A stretch of 64,000 nt of DNA from CAWIJJ01 sp963836405 (lineage in GTDB: Bacteria; Acidobacteriota; Terriglobia; Bryobacterales; Bryobacteraceae), in NCBI GenBank assembly GCA_963836405.1, contig CAWIJL010000016.1:1-64000 (forward strand), in the 5' to 3' direction. Shown here piece after piece: positions 48,361 through 56,328 of this stretch (position 1 is the first letter of the stretch; each line of letters opens with the position of its first letter). Both the position numbers and the translations under genes were made by a program. Under the pieces are notes generated by a model. That model did not search any database and was not told where the DNA came from. It saw only the letters and a list, made by a program, of their open reading frames with translations.

Positions 48361-49508
48361 CGGTCCATCCGGTTGGTGTAATCCTTAACGGCGTCACCGG
48401 GCGCATGGGCTTGAATCAGCACCTGCGGCGGTCGCTGTATCCGCTGGCGCAGCAGGGCGGCCTGGCTTTGAGCGATAAAGAGGCGATTCTCCCGAAACTG
48501 CTGCTGGTGGGGCGGAGCCCCAATAAGCTCGAGGCGATTTCGAAGGAATGCGGGGGCATTCCCTGGACGACGCGGCTCGACGAGGCGTTACAGAATCCCG
48601 ATTACAGCATCTACTTCGATTCGCAAACTACCGATCGCCGAGCTCCGGCCGTGCGCGACGCAATCGCCGCCGGGAAGCACGTCTATTGCGAGAAGCCGAT
48701 TTCCGAGAGCCTCGAAACCGCGCTGGAGCTCTACCGGCTGGCCGAAAAGGCCGGGGTCAAACACGGTGTGGTGCAGGACAAGCTCTGGCTGCCCGGAATG
48801 TTGAAGCTCCAGACGCTGCGCGATCTGGGTTTCTTCGGCCGCATCCTCTCGGTGCGCGGCGAGTTCGGGTACTGGGTCTTCGAAGGCGACACTGTGCCGG
48901 CGCAGCGGCCCTCGTGGAATTACCGCAAAGAGGACGGCGGCGGCATCATTCTCGACATGTTGTGCCACTGGCGGTATGTACTCGACAACCTCTTCGGACC
49001 GGTGAAGGCAGTCTCGTGCCTGGGGGCGACGCACGTGCCGGAGCGCGTGGACGAATCGGGAAAGACCTACGCCTGCACGGCCGACGATTCGGCTTACGCC
49101 ACTTTCGAGCTCGAGGGCGGCATCGTGGCGCACTTCAACTCGTCCTGGTGTGTGCGCGTCCGCCGCGACGACCTGTTGACGCTGCAAGTGGACGGCACGA
49201 AGGGGAGCGCGGTGGCCGGACTTCGTCACTGCTGGATCCAGCCCTACGGCGGCACCCCGCGCCCCGTATGGAATCCGGATATCGACAGCCCGCTCGATTA
49301 TTTCGACGGGTGGCAGAAGGTCCCCGAGCAGACCAGCTTCGATAACGCTTTCAAACGCCAGTGGGAGTTGTTCCTGCGGCACGTGGTCAAGGACGAGCCG
49401 TTCCGCTGGACGCTGCTCGAGGGCGCCAAGGGCGTGCAACTGGCGGAAAAGGGCCTCGAGTCCTGGCGGAAGCGTGCCTGGGTAGACGTGCCCCCGCTGA
49501 CGAAGTGA
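48357..49508 (+). CDS. Gfo/Idh/MocA-family NAD(P)-dependent oxidoreductase
   Basis: A 383-residue oxidoreductase. The Rossmann N-terminus reads VGVILNGVTGRMGLNQHLRR, and the family's catalytic EKP is in AIAAGKHVYCEKPISESLE. The second domain begins after about residue 140 with GVVQDKLWLPGMLKLQTL, and it ends with the characteristic FLRHVVKDEPFRWTLLEGAK. Members oxidise sugars, inositols or other polyols. The glycine-rich loop (GVTGRMG) is slightly atypical, NGVTGRMG in place of the usual G-x-G-x-x-G. The ATG at 48357 overlaps the cupin stop (ATGA). Confidence 0.88.
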   Translation: MTVHPVGVILNGVTGRMGLNQHLRRSLYPLAQQGGLALSDKEAILPKLLLVGRSPNKLEAISKECGGIPWTTRLDEALQNPDYSIYFDSQTTDRRAPAVRDAIAAGKHVYCEKPISESLETALELYRLAEKAGVKHGVVQDKLWLPGMLKLQTLRDLGFFGRILSVRGEFGYWVFEGDTVPAQRPSWNYRKEDGGGIILDMLCHWRYVLDNLFGPVKAVSCLGATHVPERVDESGKTYACTADDSAYATFELEGGIVAHFNSSWCVRVRRDDLLTLQVDGTKGSAVAGLRHCWIQPYGGTPRPVWNPDIDSPLDYFDGWQKVPEQTSFDNAFKRQWELFLRHVVKDEPFRWTLLEGAKGVQLAEKGLESWRKRAWVDVPPLTK

Positions 49509-49518
49509 GACTTACCCG

Positions 49519-50127
49519 TCAGTCCGCTTTGTAGATCGTTACGGACCAGGCAATGGCCGCCCCGATTCCGGCTCCGATCCCGGCACCGATCACGCTGGTG
49601 CCGATTACGTAGCCGGCGGCGTTTTCGTCCGGACCGTAAGTGTCGCCGCCCGCGCCCGCGAAAGCGAAGATCCCCAAGCAGACAGCACCGGCCAAAGCGC
49701 CCCAGAGTGCGGCTAAGCCTCGTGGCTTTCGCGTCACGCGAGCCACTTCGCTCCGGTTGACCGTTGTCATGCCGGCGGCTTCGGCAAACGTAATGAAGTT
49801 GTCGCGCAGGTCGATTTCTTCCGCCGTGCCCTCCAGGACCTTTCCGTTGCGAAATGAAATTTCCACGGCTTCTCCACGCTTGAAGAGGATCGCGTTTTGG
49901 AGCTCGCGGGTTTTTATTCGAATCCAGTTCTTTTCTTCGGCGACAATCAAGCCATCCAGTTCAAAACGCTGGATGCGTCCCTTCAGGACACGGCCGTCCC
50001 TCAGGTGTACTTTGACATTTTGCAGATTGCCGACCCGGCTCAGCCGGTCCCAGTCCCGGGCACTTTCGGATGCCGCCAAAACCGGAATTGCGGCTGCCAG
50101 CCAGATCGCGAGCAATGGTGAACGCAT
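49519..50127 (-). CDS. Exported or membrane protein of unknown function
   Basis: A 202-residue protein beginning with a signal or anchor helix (MRSPLLAIWLAAAIPVLAA). Residues about 35-135 form a beta-rich, charged domain with VKVHLRDGRVLKGRIQRFEL, ITLESSRVEA-like strands (ISFRNGKVLEGTAEEIDLRD). The C-terminus has two glycine-rich hydrophobic segments (ALWGALAGAVCLGIFAFAGA and GAGIGAGIGAAIAWSVTIY) that look like a glycine-zipper membrane hairpin. The ATG at 50127 is preferred over the longer frame (50187) because GGAGG lies seven bases upstream. I do not recognise a family. Confidence 0.7.
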   Translation of the reverse strand: MRSPLLAIWLAAAIPVLAASESARDWDRLSRVGNLQNVKVHLRDGRVLKGRIQRFELDGLIVAEEKNWIRIKTRELQNAILFKRGEAVEISFRNGKVLEGTAEEIDLRDNFITFAEAAGMTTVNRSEVARVTRKPRGLAALWGALAGAVCLGIFAFAGAGGDTYGPDENAAGYVIGTSVIGAGIGAGIGAAIAWSVTIYKAD

Positions 50128-50206
50128 CGGGCTACCTCCCCGTCTTCGCGGATCCAAGTTAACGCCGCCGGAACCGGCGAGTGTCACGGTTTAGCAAAAT
50201 TAATGT

Positions 50207-50953
50207 CTACAGCCGGTTGATCAGGCTGGCCACATAGCCCGCACCGAAACCGTTGTCGATATTGACGACGGTCACGTTACTGGCACAGCTATTGAGCATG
50301 CCGAGGAGCGCTGCCAAGCCGTTGAAACTCGCGCCATAGCCGATGCTGGTGGGAACGGCAATCACGGGACAGGAGACGAGTCCTCCCACGGCGCTGGGAA
50401 GCGCGCCTTCCATGCCGGCGCAGACCACCACAACGCGGGCTTCCGTGAGACGCTCGCGGTTATGCATGAGCCGGTGGATGCCAGCCACCCCGATGTCGTG
50501 TATGGCGTCCACTTCGTTGCCCATGGTTTCGGCTGTAGCCTGGGCCTCCTCGGCTACGGGCATGTCGCTGGTGCCCGCGCAGACTACAGCTATCTTCCCT
50601 TTGCCCAGTATCTTACGGTCACGCCAGAAGCGGATGACGCCGGAAAGCTCGAGGTATTCGGCGCCCGGAACCCTTTGCGTAACCAGCGCCGCGCAGTTGC
50701 GGTCTGCCCGGGTTATGAGCACGTTGGGCGAGTGCACCAGGAGCCGTTCGGCGATCGCGACTACCTGCTCCGGTGTTTTGCCTTTTGCGAAAACGACCTC
50801 GGGCATGCCATGCCGGATGGCGCGGTGATGGTCGATTTTTGCGAACCCGAGGTCCTCAAACGGCAGGTGGCGAACCCGGGCAACGGCGCCCTCGATGTCG
50901 ATTTTGCCCTCGCGGACCTGCTCAAACAATAACCTCAGGTCGTCCTGGTCCAT
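50207..50953 (-). CDS. larB: Nickel-pincer cofactor biosynthesis protein LarB
   Basis: A 248-residue protein with a PurE-like C-terminal half: KIAVVCAGTSDMPVAEEAQA, DIGVAGIHRLM, ARVVVVCAGMEGALPSAVGG and VIAVPTSIGYGASFNGLAAL. The N-terminal part (about 1-110) is the LarB-specific extension with FAKIDHHRAIRHGMPEVVFA. LarB carboxylates nicotinic acid adenine dinucleotide, the first step towards the nickel cofactor of lactate racemase. larC, larE and larA are not in the window, so the remaining genes must be elsewhere. Confidence 0.92.
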   Translation of the reverse strand: MDQDDLRLLFEQVREGKIDIEGAVARVRHLPFEDLGFAKIDHHRAIRHGMPEVVFAKGKTPEQVVAIAERLLVHSPNVLITRADRNCAALVTQRVPGAEYLELSGVIRFWRDRKILGKGKIAVVCAGTSDMPVAEEAQATAETMGNEVDAIHDIGVAGIHRLMHNRERLTEARVVVVCAGMEGALPSAVGGLVSCPVIAVPTSIGYGASFNGLAALLGMLNSCASNVTVVNIDNGFGAGYVASLINRL

Positions 50954-51034
50954 CCCGACAGAATACCAGAGCGAAATTCTGAGGCGAACACCCTGGTCCC
51001 CATAGATCCCCCGGCCAGAAAGTACTAATGAGAT

Positions 51035-51090
51035 CTATTGTTCTTTTGAAGCTTTCGAGCTATTGTTCCCCTGAGCACGTTTATTAATAT
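51035..51090 (+). promoter_or_regulatory. Probable promoter of the PilZ gene with a direct repeat
   Basis: CTATTGTTC occurs twice, at 51035-51043 and 51060-51068, 25 bp apart. The second copy forms the -35 (TTGTTC, 51063-51068), followed after 16 bp by a -10 TAATAT (51085-51090). The gene starts ten bases later, with AGGA before its ATG, so the leader is very short. The rest of the 146-bp gap between larB and this gene holds nothing else that I can support. Confidence 0.5.
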
Positions 51091-51099
51091 AGGATTGGA

Positions 51100-51462
51100 A
51101 TGACTCCAGGTACTGAACAGGAAGGCCCGGACCTGACGGGAACCCTCGAGCGGCGAGGCACCGGTCGGTTTCCGTTGAAGGAAGATGTCCGCTACAAGCT
51201 GCTGCAAAGTAAGGCCATGCAGATTAGCGGCTCTGGGCAGACGTTGAACATCGGCAGCGGAGGAATCCTCTTCACCACCGAGGAGCAACTGCCGTTGGGG
51301 AGGGTCGTCGAACTCTCGGTCAATTGGCCCGCTCGCCTGGGTGGGACGTGTCCCTTGAAGTTCGTGGCCATCGGCCGGGTCATTCGATCCGAACCGGATC
51401 GCGCGGCAGTCCGCATCGAGCGCTACGAGTTCAAGACTCGAGGCAGCGTACTCGCAAGTTAA
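51100..51462 (+). CDS. PilZ-domain protein
   Basis: A 120-residue single PilZ domain, a c-di-GMP-binding fold. The RxxxR pair R19/R23 is present (ERRGTGRFPLKEDVRYKL). The second motif, usually (D/N)xSxxG, reads N-I-G-S-G-G here, with glycine at the serine position, so nucleotide binding may be weaker or absent. The strands LPLGRVVELSVNWP and LKFVAIGRVIRSE complete the barrel. No other domain is fused, so it probably acts through a partner. Confidence 0.85.
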   Translation: MTPGTEQEGPDLTGTLERRGTGRFPLKEDVRYKLLQSKAMQISGSGQTLNIGSGGILFTTEEQLPLGRVVELSVNWPARLGGTCPLKFVAIGRVIRSEPDRAAVRIERYEFKTRGSVLAS

Positions 51463-51465
51463 AGC

Positions 51466-51864
51466 TTATCCATCGCGATGCACCGTCGCGGGCGAAAATG
51501 CCGGCAGGCAGACTGCAATGTATTCAGCGCCGGCATCTTCGGGAGTGCTGTACCGGATCCATTCGCCTGGATGCGTGACCACGGCCTGTCCGGCCTGTAC
51601 ATCGATTGCCCCGCCCTCAAATTCGACTCGCAACGTGCCGCGAAGCACCACCGTGTACTCCCGAAACTCAGGCGTCTGACCAGGTTCAGTCCAACCACCG
51701 GGACTGCGCATGTGGGCGACGCTCAACTCCAGGGTTTGCGAATTCACCCGTCCGAAGTATTCGTCGATCAGCTTGGGCTTGTTTCCCGCGGCTTCGATCC
51801 GCGTGGGTCCGATAATGTGTGTAGGCAGATTGCTTCCCCCCAACGTCGATATGTTAACAAGCAT
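51466..51864 (-). CDS. Cupin-domain protein (second)
   Basis: A 132-residue cupin. Motif 1 lies around EYTVVLRGTLRVEFEGG and motif 2 around VVTHPGEWIRYSTPE; THIIGPTRIEAAGNKPKLID and RSPGGWTEPGQTPEF are recurring small-cupin features. It ends AEYIAVCLPAFSPATVHRDG. It is convergent with the PilZ gene (3 bp apart) and divergent from the small HTH gene (92 bp). Its substrate is unknown; the start is the ATG at 51864, although an inner TTG (LPTHII) cannot be excluded. Confidence 0.82.
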   Translation of the reverse strand: MLVNISTLGGSNLPTHIIGPTRIEAAGNKPKLIDEYFGRVNSQTLELSVAHMRSPGGWTEPGQTPEFREYTVVLRGTLRVEFEGGAIDVQAGQAVVTHPGEWIRYSTPEDAGAEYIAVCLPAFSPATVHRDG

Positions 51865-51886
51865 GCCTGCGGATTGCCGTGAGACG

Positions 51887-51935
51887 AGTCCGGGTTGAAT
51901 CGGACTTGCCCGGCGGTTGATCTCGTCGGTATACT
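51887..51935 (+). promoter_or_regulatory. Probable promoter and upstream dyad before the small HTH gene
   Basis: A -35 TTGCCC (51906-51911) and a -10 TATACT (51930-51935) are separated by 18 bp, 21 bp before the start of the HTH gene. Just upstream, AGTCCG (51887-51892) and CGGACT (51901-51906) form a six-base inverted repeat with an eight-base centre. The dyad touches the -35, fitting a regulator site, perhaps for autoregulation. Confidence 0.45.
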
Positions 51936-51956
51936 GTCAATTTCGCTGAGACGTTT

Positions 51957-52223
51957 ATGACGGCGAGAGATGACTTCGATCCACTAGCTCCGCAACGGGA
52001 AGCAGCATTCTTCTACGGCCTTTTCCTCAGGGGACACGATGTAGAAACACTGCGCCAGGACATTGACGTTCCTCGCTCCACAATCGACAAGTGGATGAAA
52101 GCAAGGGATTTCGAGGCCTCATTTCGGGATAATCTAAACCGCGTGTACGCCTACCGGAAGCAGGTTCTGGCAATTTTCGACGGTCTGGTCTCCAACGAGC
52201 AACTGCGGCCCAGGCTCCAGTAG
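51957..52223 (+). CDS. Small helix-turn-helix protein of unknown function
   Basis: An 88-residue protein with a likely HTH around residues 28-48 (GHDVETLRQDIDVPRSTIDK followed by WMKARDFE), comparable to small-terminase or transposase-type HTHs. The C-terminal end (FRDNLNRVYAYRKQVLAIFD) is helical. No family is recognised. It stands alone with its own promoter-like sequence and an inverted repeat upstream, so it may be an autoregulated DNA-binding protein. Downstream, 52224-52270 holds no terminator that I can support. Confidence 0.6.
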   Translation: MTARDDFDPLAPQREAAFFYGLFLRGHDVETLRQDIDVPRSTIDKWMKARDFEASFRDNLNRVYAYRKQVLAIFDGLVSNEQLRPRLQ

Positions 52224-52270
52224 GTCCTTCCCAGGAACATTCCCAGAATGTATGCGGGGGATACTTGCGT

Positions 52271-53083
52271 CTACTTGGGGTCGCCCAGGTGCGAGGCGGT
52301 CTTGGTCGCCTCCTCCACTGCCCGCGCCAACACTGACCGGATCCTTCCATCCTCCAGCATCAGAAGGCCTGCGATGGTACACCCGGCGGGGGTGGTAACA
52401 TCGTCCCGCAAAGAAGCGGGATGGCGACCGGTTGCCAGCACCATACGCGCCGCTCCCAGGGCGGTCTGCGCTACCAGGGTCAGCGCCATGTGCCGGGGCA
52501 GCCCCACCCGCACGCCGGCGTCGGCCAGAGCTTCCATGATCAGGAACTGGTACGCCGGTCCGCTGCCGCTCAGTGCCGTGACGGCATTGAAGTGGTGCTC
52601 GTCCAGCGGGACGCACTTGCCGACGGCGGAAAAGATCGCCTCCGCCATGTCCAGGTGGCGGCGGGCGGCGTGTTTCCCGGCGCACACCACGGTCATGCCC
52701 TCCCCCACCACGCAGGCGGTATTCGGCATGGCGCGAACCACCGGGTTTGCGGTCCCAAGCAGCGACTCAATGCGGTCGGTGGACACGCCGGCGAGAATGG
52801 AGACGATGAGCGTATCGGGCCGCAGGCCGCCCCGCTTAAGCCCCGCGGTCACCGCCGCGGCATCCCCCGGCTTCACGCACATCAGGATCAGATCCGAGTC
52901 GCCGATACGGTGGTAATAGTCGGTGGTAGACGGAACCTCGAGGTTCTCGCAGGCAGCTTCGTTCTTGTCTCCGGCCCACAACCGTTCCCGCTCCACCATG
53001 CCCGTGGAAAGCAGCCCGCGAATAATCGTCCGGCCCATGACGCCGGCGCCGACGATCCCGATGTTTGTGCTCGCGAGTATCAT
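52271..53083 (-). CDS. proC: Pyrroline-5-carboxylate reductase
   Basis: A 270-residue enzyme that makes the last step of proline synthesis. The N-terminal Rossmann motif is IGIVGAGVMGRTIIRGLL. The C-terminal dimerisation and substrate domain has TALSGSGPAYQFLIMEALAD, GLPRHMALTLVAQTALGAA and DDVTTPAGCTIAGLLMLEDG. Length is normal. Its ATG directly follows the bcp stop (TGAATG), so it is the last gene of the lipoprotein-gatB-bcp-proC operon. Confidence 0.95.
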   Translation of the reverse strand: MILASTNIGIVGAGVMGRTIIRGLLSTGMVERERLWAGDKNEAACENLEVPSTTDYYHRIGDSDLILMCVKPGDAAAVTAGLKRGGLRPDTLIVSILAGVSTDRIESLLGTANPVVRAMPNTACVVGEGMTVVCAGKHAARRHLDMAEAIFSAVGKCVPLDEHHFNAVTALSGSGPAYQFLIMEALADAGVRVGLPRHMALTLVAQTALGAARMVLATGRHPASLRDDVTTPAGCTIAGLLMLEDGRIRSVLARAVEEATKTASHLGDPK

Positions 53084-53536
53084 TCAAAGATCTTCCAGAA
53101 TTTTGGCGGCGTGTCCCTGCGCTCTCACTTTGGAGTAGATCTTCTCGATCTTTCCGGCAGCGTCGATCACGAACGTAGTGCGCTCGATGCCCATGGTTTT
53201 CTTGCCGTACATGTTCTTCTCTTTCCAAACGCCGTACGCCTGTGCTGCCTTCTTCTCGTAGTCGGCGAGGAGCGGGAACGTCAGCCCGTATTTCTCTTTG
53301 AACTTCGCCTGCGGGGCTACCTTGTCGGGCGAGATACCGATCACCGCCGCGCCTTTCTCCTGAATAGCGGGGAGATGGTCCCGAAACTCGCAGGACTCGG
53401 TGGTGCATCCGGGCGTATCGGCCTTGGGGTAAAAATAAAGCACGACTCGCCGGCCTCTGAGGTCCGAGAGGCGGAAGTTCTCGCCGGTGTCGGTTTCAAG
53501 ATCGATTTCGGGCGCTTGATCGCCTTCTTTCAGCAT
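53084..53536 (-). CDS. bcp: Thioredoxin-dependent peroxiredoxin (Bcp type)
   Basis: A 150-residue peroxiredoxin. The peroxidatic cysteine sits in KADTPGCTTESCEFRDHLPA, with a second cysteine five residues later, the atypical two-Cys arrangement of Bcp. FGIERTTFVID-like GIERTTFVIDAAGKIEKIY and the LLADYEKKAAQAYGVW strand follow. It reduces hydrogen and organic peroxides with thioredoxin. Overlaps the gatB end by 7 bp; the stop abuts proC. Confidence 0.95.
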   Translation of the reverse strand: MLKEGDQAPEIDLETDTGENFRLSDLRGRRVVLYFYPKADTPGCTTESCEFRDHLPAIQEKGAAVIGISPDKVAPQAKFKEKYGLTFPLLADYEKKAAQAYGVWKEKNMYGKKTMGIERTTFVIDAAGKIEKIYSKVRAQGHAAKILEDL

Positions 53537-55011
53537 GTTTCTCCTCCTCCGAGTTTGCGTTTGAAAATTTGCGCGATTACCGCGACATTCGCCTGGCCGC
53601 GCGTGGCCCGCATCACCTGGCCCACCAGGAAATTGACGACCGTGGTTTTGCCGCCCCGGAATTGCTCCACCTGTTTGGGATTTTGCGCGATCACTTCTTC
53701 GATGACGCGCTCGAGTTCGCCGGTATCGCTGATCTGTTTCAGGCCCTCGCGCTCCAGGATGACGGCGGGTGCATCGCCGCTCGCAAACATCTTCGGGAAA
53801 ATTTCTTTCGCCAGTTTGCCGGAAAGCTCGCCCCTGGCGATCAGCGCCACCAGTTCGCCAAGATGTGGCGCGGTCACCGGCGAATCCGCGATCTCCCTGC
53901 CTTCCGCCTTGAGCAGCCCCATGAGCTCTCCCATCACCCAGTTGGCGGCCGTCTTGGGATCCCCCGAAACGCGCGCGGCGGTCTCGAAGTATTCGGCCGC
54001 GGCGCGGCTGGCGGTAAGAACCTCAGCGTCGTACTCGCGCAGTCCGAACTCGGCGGTGAATCGGGCCCGCTTCACGGCGGGCAATTCCGGCATGGAGGCG
54101 CGCACGCGCTCGAGCCACTCTTCCCCGATGCGGAGCGGCACCAGGTCCGGTTCGGGGAAGTAGCGGTAGTCGTGCGCATCTTCCTTACTGCGCATGCTGA
54201 ACGTTTCGCCGCAATCCGGATCGTAGAGCCGCGTCTCCTGCATGATGCGGCCGCCGCTCTCGAGCACTGCCACCTGCCGCGCGATCTCGTACTCGAGCGC
54301 CTGCTTGAGGAAGCGGAACGAATTCAGATTCTTGACCTCGGCCTTGGTGCCGAGCTGTTCCTGCCCCCGCGGACGCACCGAAACGTTGGCGTCGCAGCGC
54401 AGATGGCCCTTTTCCATGTCGCAGGTGGAGACTTCAACGAACTGGAGGCGCTGCTTCACCTCCGTCAGGTACGCGTAAGCCTCATCCGAACTGCGCATGT
54501 CCGGATCGCTGACGATTTCTATCAGCGGCGTGCCCGAGCGGTTCAGGTCGACATAAGAGTAGCGGTCCGAATCCTTGAACCCCTCGTGAATACTCTTGCC
54601 GGCATCGTCCTCCATGTGCACGCGGGTAACTCCGATGCGCTTGCCGTCGAGGTCCACATATCCAGACTCGGCAAACGGTTCGTCGTATTGGGAAATCTGG
54701 TAGCCCTTGGGAAGGTCGGGGTAAAAATAATTTTTGCGGGCGAAGCGGGATGCGTGCCGGATGGTGCAGCCGAGCGCGAGCGCCCCTTTGATAGCCAGTT
54801 CGACGGCGTGGCGGCTGAGCACCGGAAGCGCACCCGGGTGTCCGAGACAGACCGGACAAACGTTGCTGTTGGGAGGCGCGCCGAAGCTTGTTGGACAGCC
54901 GCAAAATATTTTCGTAGCCGTGGCGAGTTGCACGTGGACTTCAAGGCCGATGACGGCTTCATAACGCGCGATCGCCTCGCCGGATGCCGGCGCGAGGGAA
55001 GACAGGGACAT
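53530..55011 (-). CDS. gatB: Aspartyl/glutamyl-tRNA amidotransferase subunit B
   Basis: A 493-residue subunit of the enzyme that turns misacylated Glu-tRNA(Gln) or Asp-tRNA(Asn) into the correct aminoacyl-tRNA. Signatures are YEAVIGLEVHVQLATATKIF, CPTSFGAPPNSNVCPVCLGH (zinc cysteines), KNYFYPDLPKGYQISQYDEP, HMEDDAGKSIHE, DLNRSGTPLIEIVSDPD and RCDANVSVRP. The C-terminal YqeY-like tail starts around residue 350. The ATG at 55011 has GGAGG six bases upstream; the longer open frame to 55254 has an artificial Arg/Ser/Trp-rich sequence. gatA and gatC are not adjacent. Confidence 0.96.
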   Translation of the reverse strand: MSLSSLAPASGEAIARYEAVIGLEVHVQLATATKIFCGCPTSFGAPPNSNVCPVCLGHPGALPVLSRHAVELAIKGALALGCTIRHASRFARKNYFYPDLPKGYQISQYDEPFAESGYVDLDGKRIGVTRVHMEDDAGKSIHEGFKDSDRYSYVDLNRSGTPLIEIVSDPDMRSSDEAYAYLTEVKQRLQFVEVSTCDMEKGHLRCDANVSVRPRGQEQLGTKAEVKNLNSFRFLKQALEYEIARQVAVLESGGRIMQETRLYDPDCGETFSMRSKEDAHDYRYFPEPDLVPLRIGEEWLERVRASMPELPAVKRARFTAEFGLREYDAEVLTASRAAAEYFETAARVSGDPKTAANWVMGELMGLLKAEGREIADSPVTAPHLGELVALIARGELSGKLAKEIFPKMFASGDAPAVILEREGLKQISDTGELERVIEEVIAQNPKQVEQFRGGKTTVVNFLVGQVMRATRGQANVAVIAQIFKRKLGGGETC

Positions 55012-55024
55012 GGGCGTCCTCCTA

Positions 55025-55438
55025 TTATAGAGGCCGCCGGGTTCCCGACTGCGGGTCGAGGCGCTTCTCCACGTCGCGGACAAAAGCCTGCACGGCGGCG
55101 CGCTCCGCCTCCTGCCATTTGACCACCACGAACCAGTTGTCGCGATAGAAGAACACCGTGTCCGCGGACGGCTTCCAGCGCTGCACCAGGTCGAGCGCAA
55201 CCCCGGCCGAAGTGAGCTCGTAGGCGCGCGCCTCCAGCTTCCCGGGACCTTCATAGCGGGCGGTCAACACCTGACGGATCGAAGAGCGCGGCACCGGATC
55301 CGGACCGCTCGATCCGGTTTCGAAGGCGGTGCGCCGCCAGCCCGACGCCGCCGTCACGGGAAACAGATCGGGGGAGGGTTGCTTTTTCGAACAGGCGCTC
55401 AACGCGGCGGTGAGTGGGAGAAAAGCGCGGCGCGTCAT
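55025..55438 (-). CDS. Small predicted lipoprotein of unknown function
   Basis: A 137-residue protein beginning MTRRAFLPLTAALSACSKKQ, with a lipobox LSAC, so C16 would be lipidated. The mature part has an antiparallel beta pattern (IRQVLTARYEGPGKLEARAY, SADTVFFYRDNWFVVVKWQE) and a charged helix at the end (RAAVQAFVRDVEKRLDPQSG). I do not recognise the family. The ATG at 55438 is chosen for the signal sequence; the frame continues upstream without sense. It is the first gene of the gatB-bcp-proC run, 13 bp before gatB, and divergent from the small membrane protein. Confidence 0.65.
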   Translation of the reverse strand: MTRRAFLPLTAALSACSKKQPSPDLFPVTAASGWRRTAFETGSSGPDPVPRSSIRQVLTARYEGPGKLEARAYELTSAGVALDLVQRWKPSADTVFFYRDNWFVVVKWQEAERAAVQAFVRDVEKRLDPQSGTRRPL

Positions 55439-55478
55439 CAAGTCGATTCTGACATGCGCAATGCTACTATCGCAGTGT

Positions 55479-55625
55479 ATGGCGAAATTCAAGCCGGCCC
55501 GTGGCAGAAAAGCCCGCCCGGCCGGCCCGCCGCAGGGCGCGGTTTCGTGCATTGTTCTGATCGTCTGCGGAATGTTGCTCGGGATGTTGTTCCTCTACTT
55601 CGTGATGAGAAATGCGAACGGATAG
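55479..55625 (+). CDS. Small single-helix membrane protein upstream of rph
   Basis: A 48-residue protein with a basic N-terminus (MAKFKPARGRKARPAGPP) and one hydrophobic segment (SCIVLIVCGMLLGMLFLYFV), ending RNANG. It overlaps the first 14 bases of rph, which suggests coupled translation. No family is recognised; an AT-rich TACTAT lies nine bases before the ATG. Short genes of this kind are easy to overcall, but the composition and placement argue for a real product. Confidence 0.6.
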   Translation: MAKFKPARGRKARPAGPPQGAVSCIVLIVCGMLLGMLFLYFVMRNANG

Positions 55626-56328
55626 CCGGCAGGTCACCGAAATGCGCCCGGTGGAAATCGTCACCGGATACCTGTTGACGGCCGAGGGATCGGCGTTGAT
55701 CAAGGTCGGAAACACGCACGTTTTGTGCGCTGCGACGGTGGAAGACACGGTGCCGCCCTTTCTTCGCAACAGCGGGAAGGGCTGGGTGACGGCGGAATAC
55801 TCGATGCTGCCGCGCGCTACGGCGAAACGCACCCCGCGCGAGTTGAACAAGGGCCGCCCCTCCGGCAGGACGCACGAAATCCAGAGGCTGATCGGCCGGT
55901 CGCTGCGCGCGGTTGTGGATATGACCGCTTTGGGCGAACGGACCGTGTTGCTGGACTGCGACGTGCTGCAGGCCGACGGAGGCACGCGCACCGCTTCGAT
56001 CACGGGCGCCTTCGTCGCTTTGTCGCTCGCCGTCCGGCAGTTGATGAAGTTCGGGGCGCTCAAGAAGAACCCGCTCCGCGACTACGTAGCCGCTACGAGC
56101 GTGGGCCTGGTCCGCGGCCAGCCCATGCTCGACCTGTGCTACGAAGAGGACTCGCAGGCGGATGTGGATATGAACGTCGTGATGACCGGCGCCGGGCTGT
56201 TCGTGGAAGTGCAGGCAACCGCCGAACACGTGCCCTTCGACGATGCGCAGATGAACCAGCTCATGACGTATGCCCGCGCGGGGGTTGCGGAACTGGTGGA
56301 ACTGCAAAAGCAGGTGGCGAAGATTTGA
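55612..56328 (+). CDS. rph: Ribonuclease PH
   Basis: A 238-residue phosphorolytic exoribonuclease that trims 3' ends of tRNA precursors. Typical pieces are TDSRQVTEMRPVEIVTGYLL, GNTHVLCAATVEDTVPPFL, GWVTAEYSMLPRATAKRTPR, RTHEIQRLIGRSLRAVVDM, LDCDVLQADGGTRTASITGA and SVGLVRGQPMLDLCYEEDSQ. Length matches the family. It shares 14 bp with the small membrane gene before it and 4 bp with rdgB behind it. Confidence 0.96.
   Translation: MRTDSRQVTEMRPVEIVTGYLLTAEGSALIKVGNTHVLCAATVEDTVPPFLRNSGKGWVTAEYSMLPRATAKRTPRELNKGRPSGRTHEIQRLIGRSLRAVVDMTALGERTVLLDCDVLQADGGTRTASITGAFVALSLAVRQLMKFGALKKNPLRDYVAATSVGLVRGQPMLDLCYEEDSQADVDMNVVMTGAGLFVEVQATAEHVPFDDAQMNQLMTYARAGVAELVELQKQVAKI

Noticed and set aside
55018..55029. 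A perfect TATAAT (minus strand) just before gatB
   Set aside because: It lies one base from the GGAGG ribosome-binding site and contains the lipoprotein stop codon. Transcription would start within the ribosome-binding site, and no -35 is visible.
55012..55254. An 81-codon N-terminal extension of gatB
   Set aside because: It overlaps the lipoprotein gene on the same strand in another frame, has no similarity to GatB and lacks a ribosome-binding site, whereas the ATG at 55011 has GGAGG six bases upstream.
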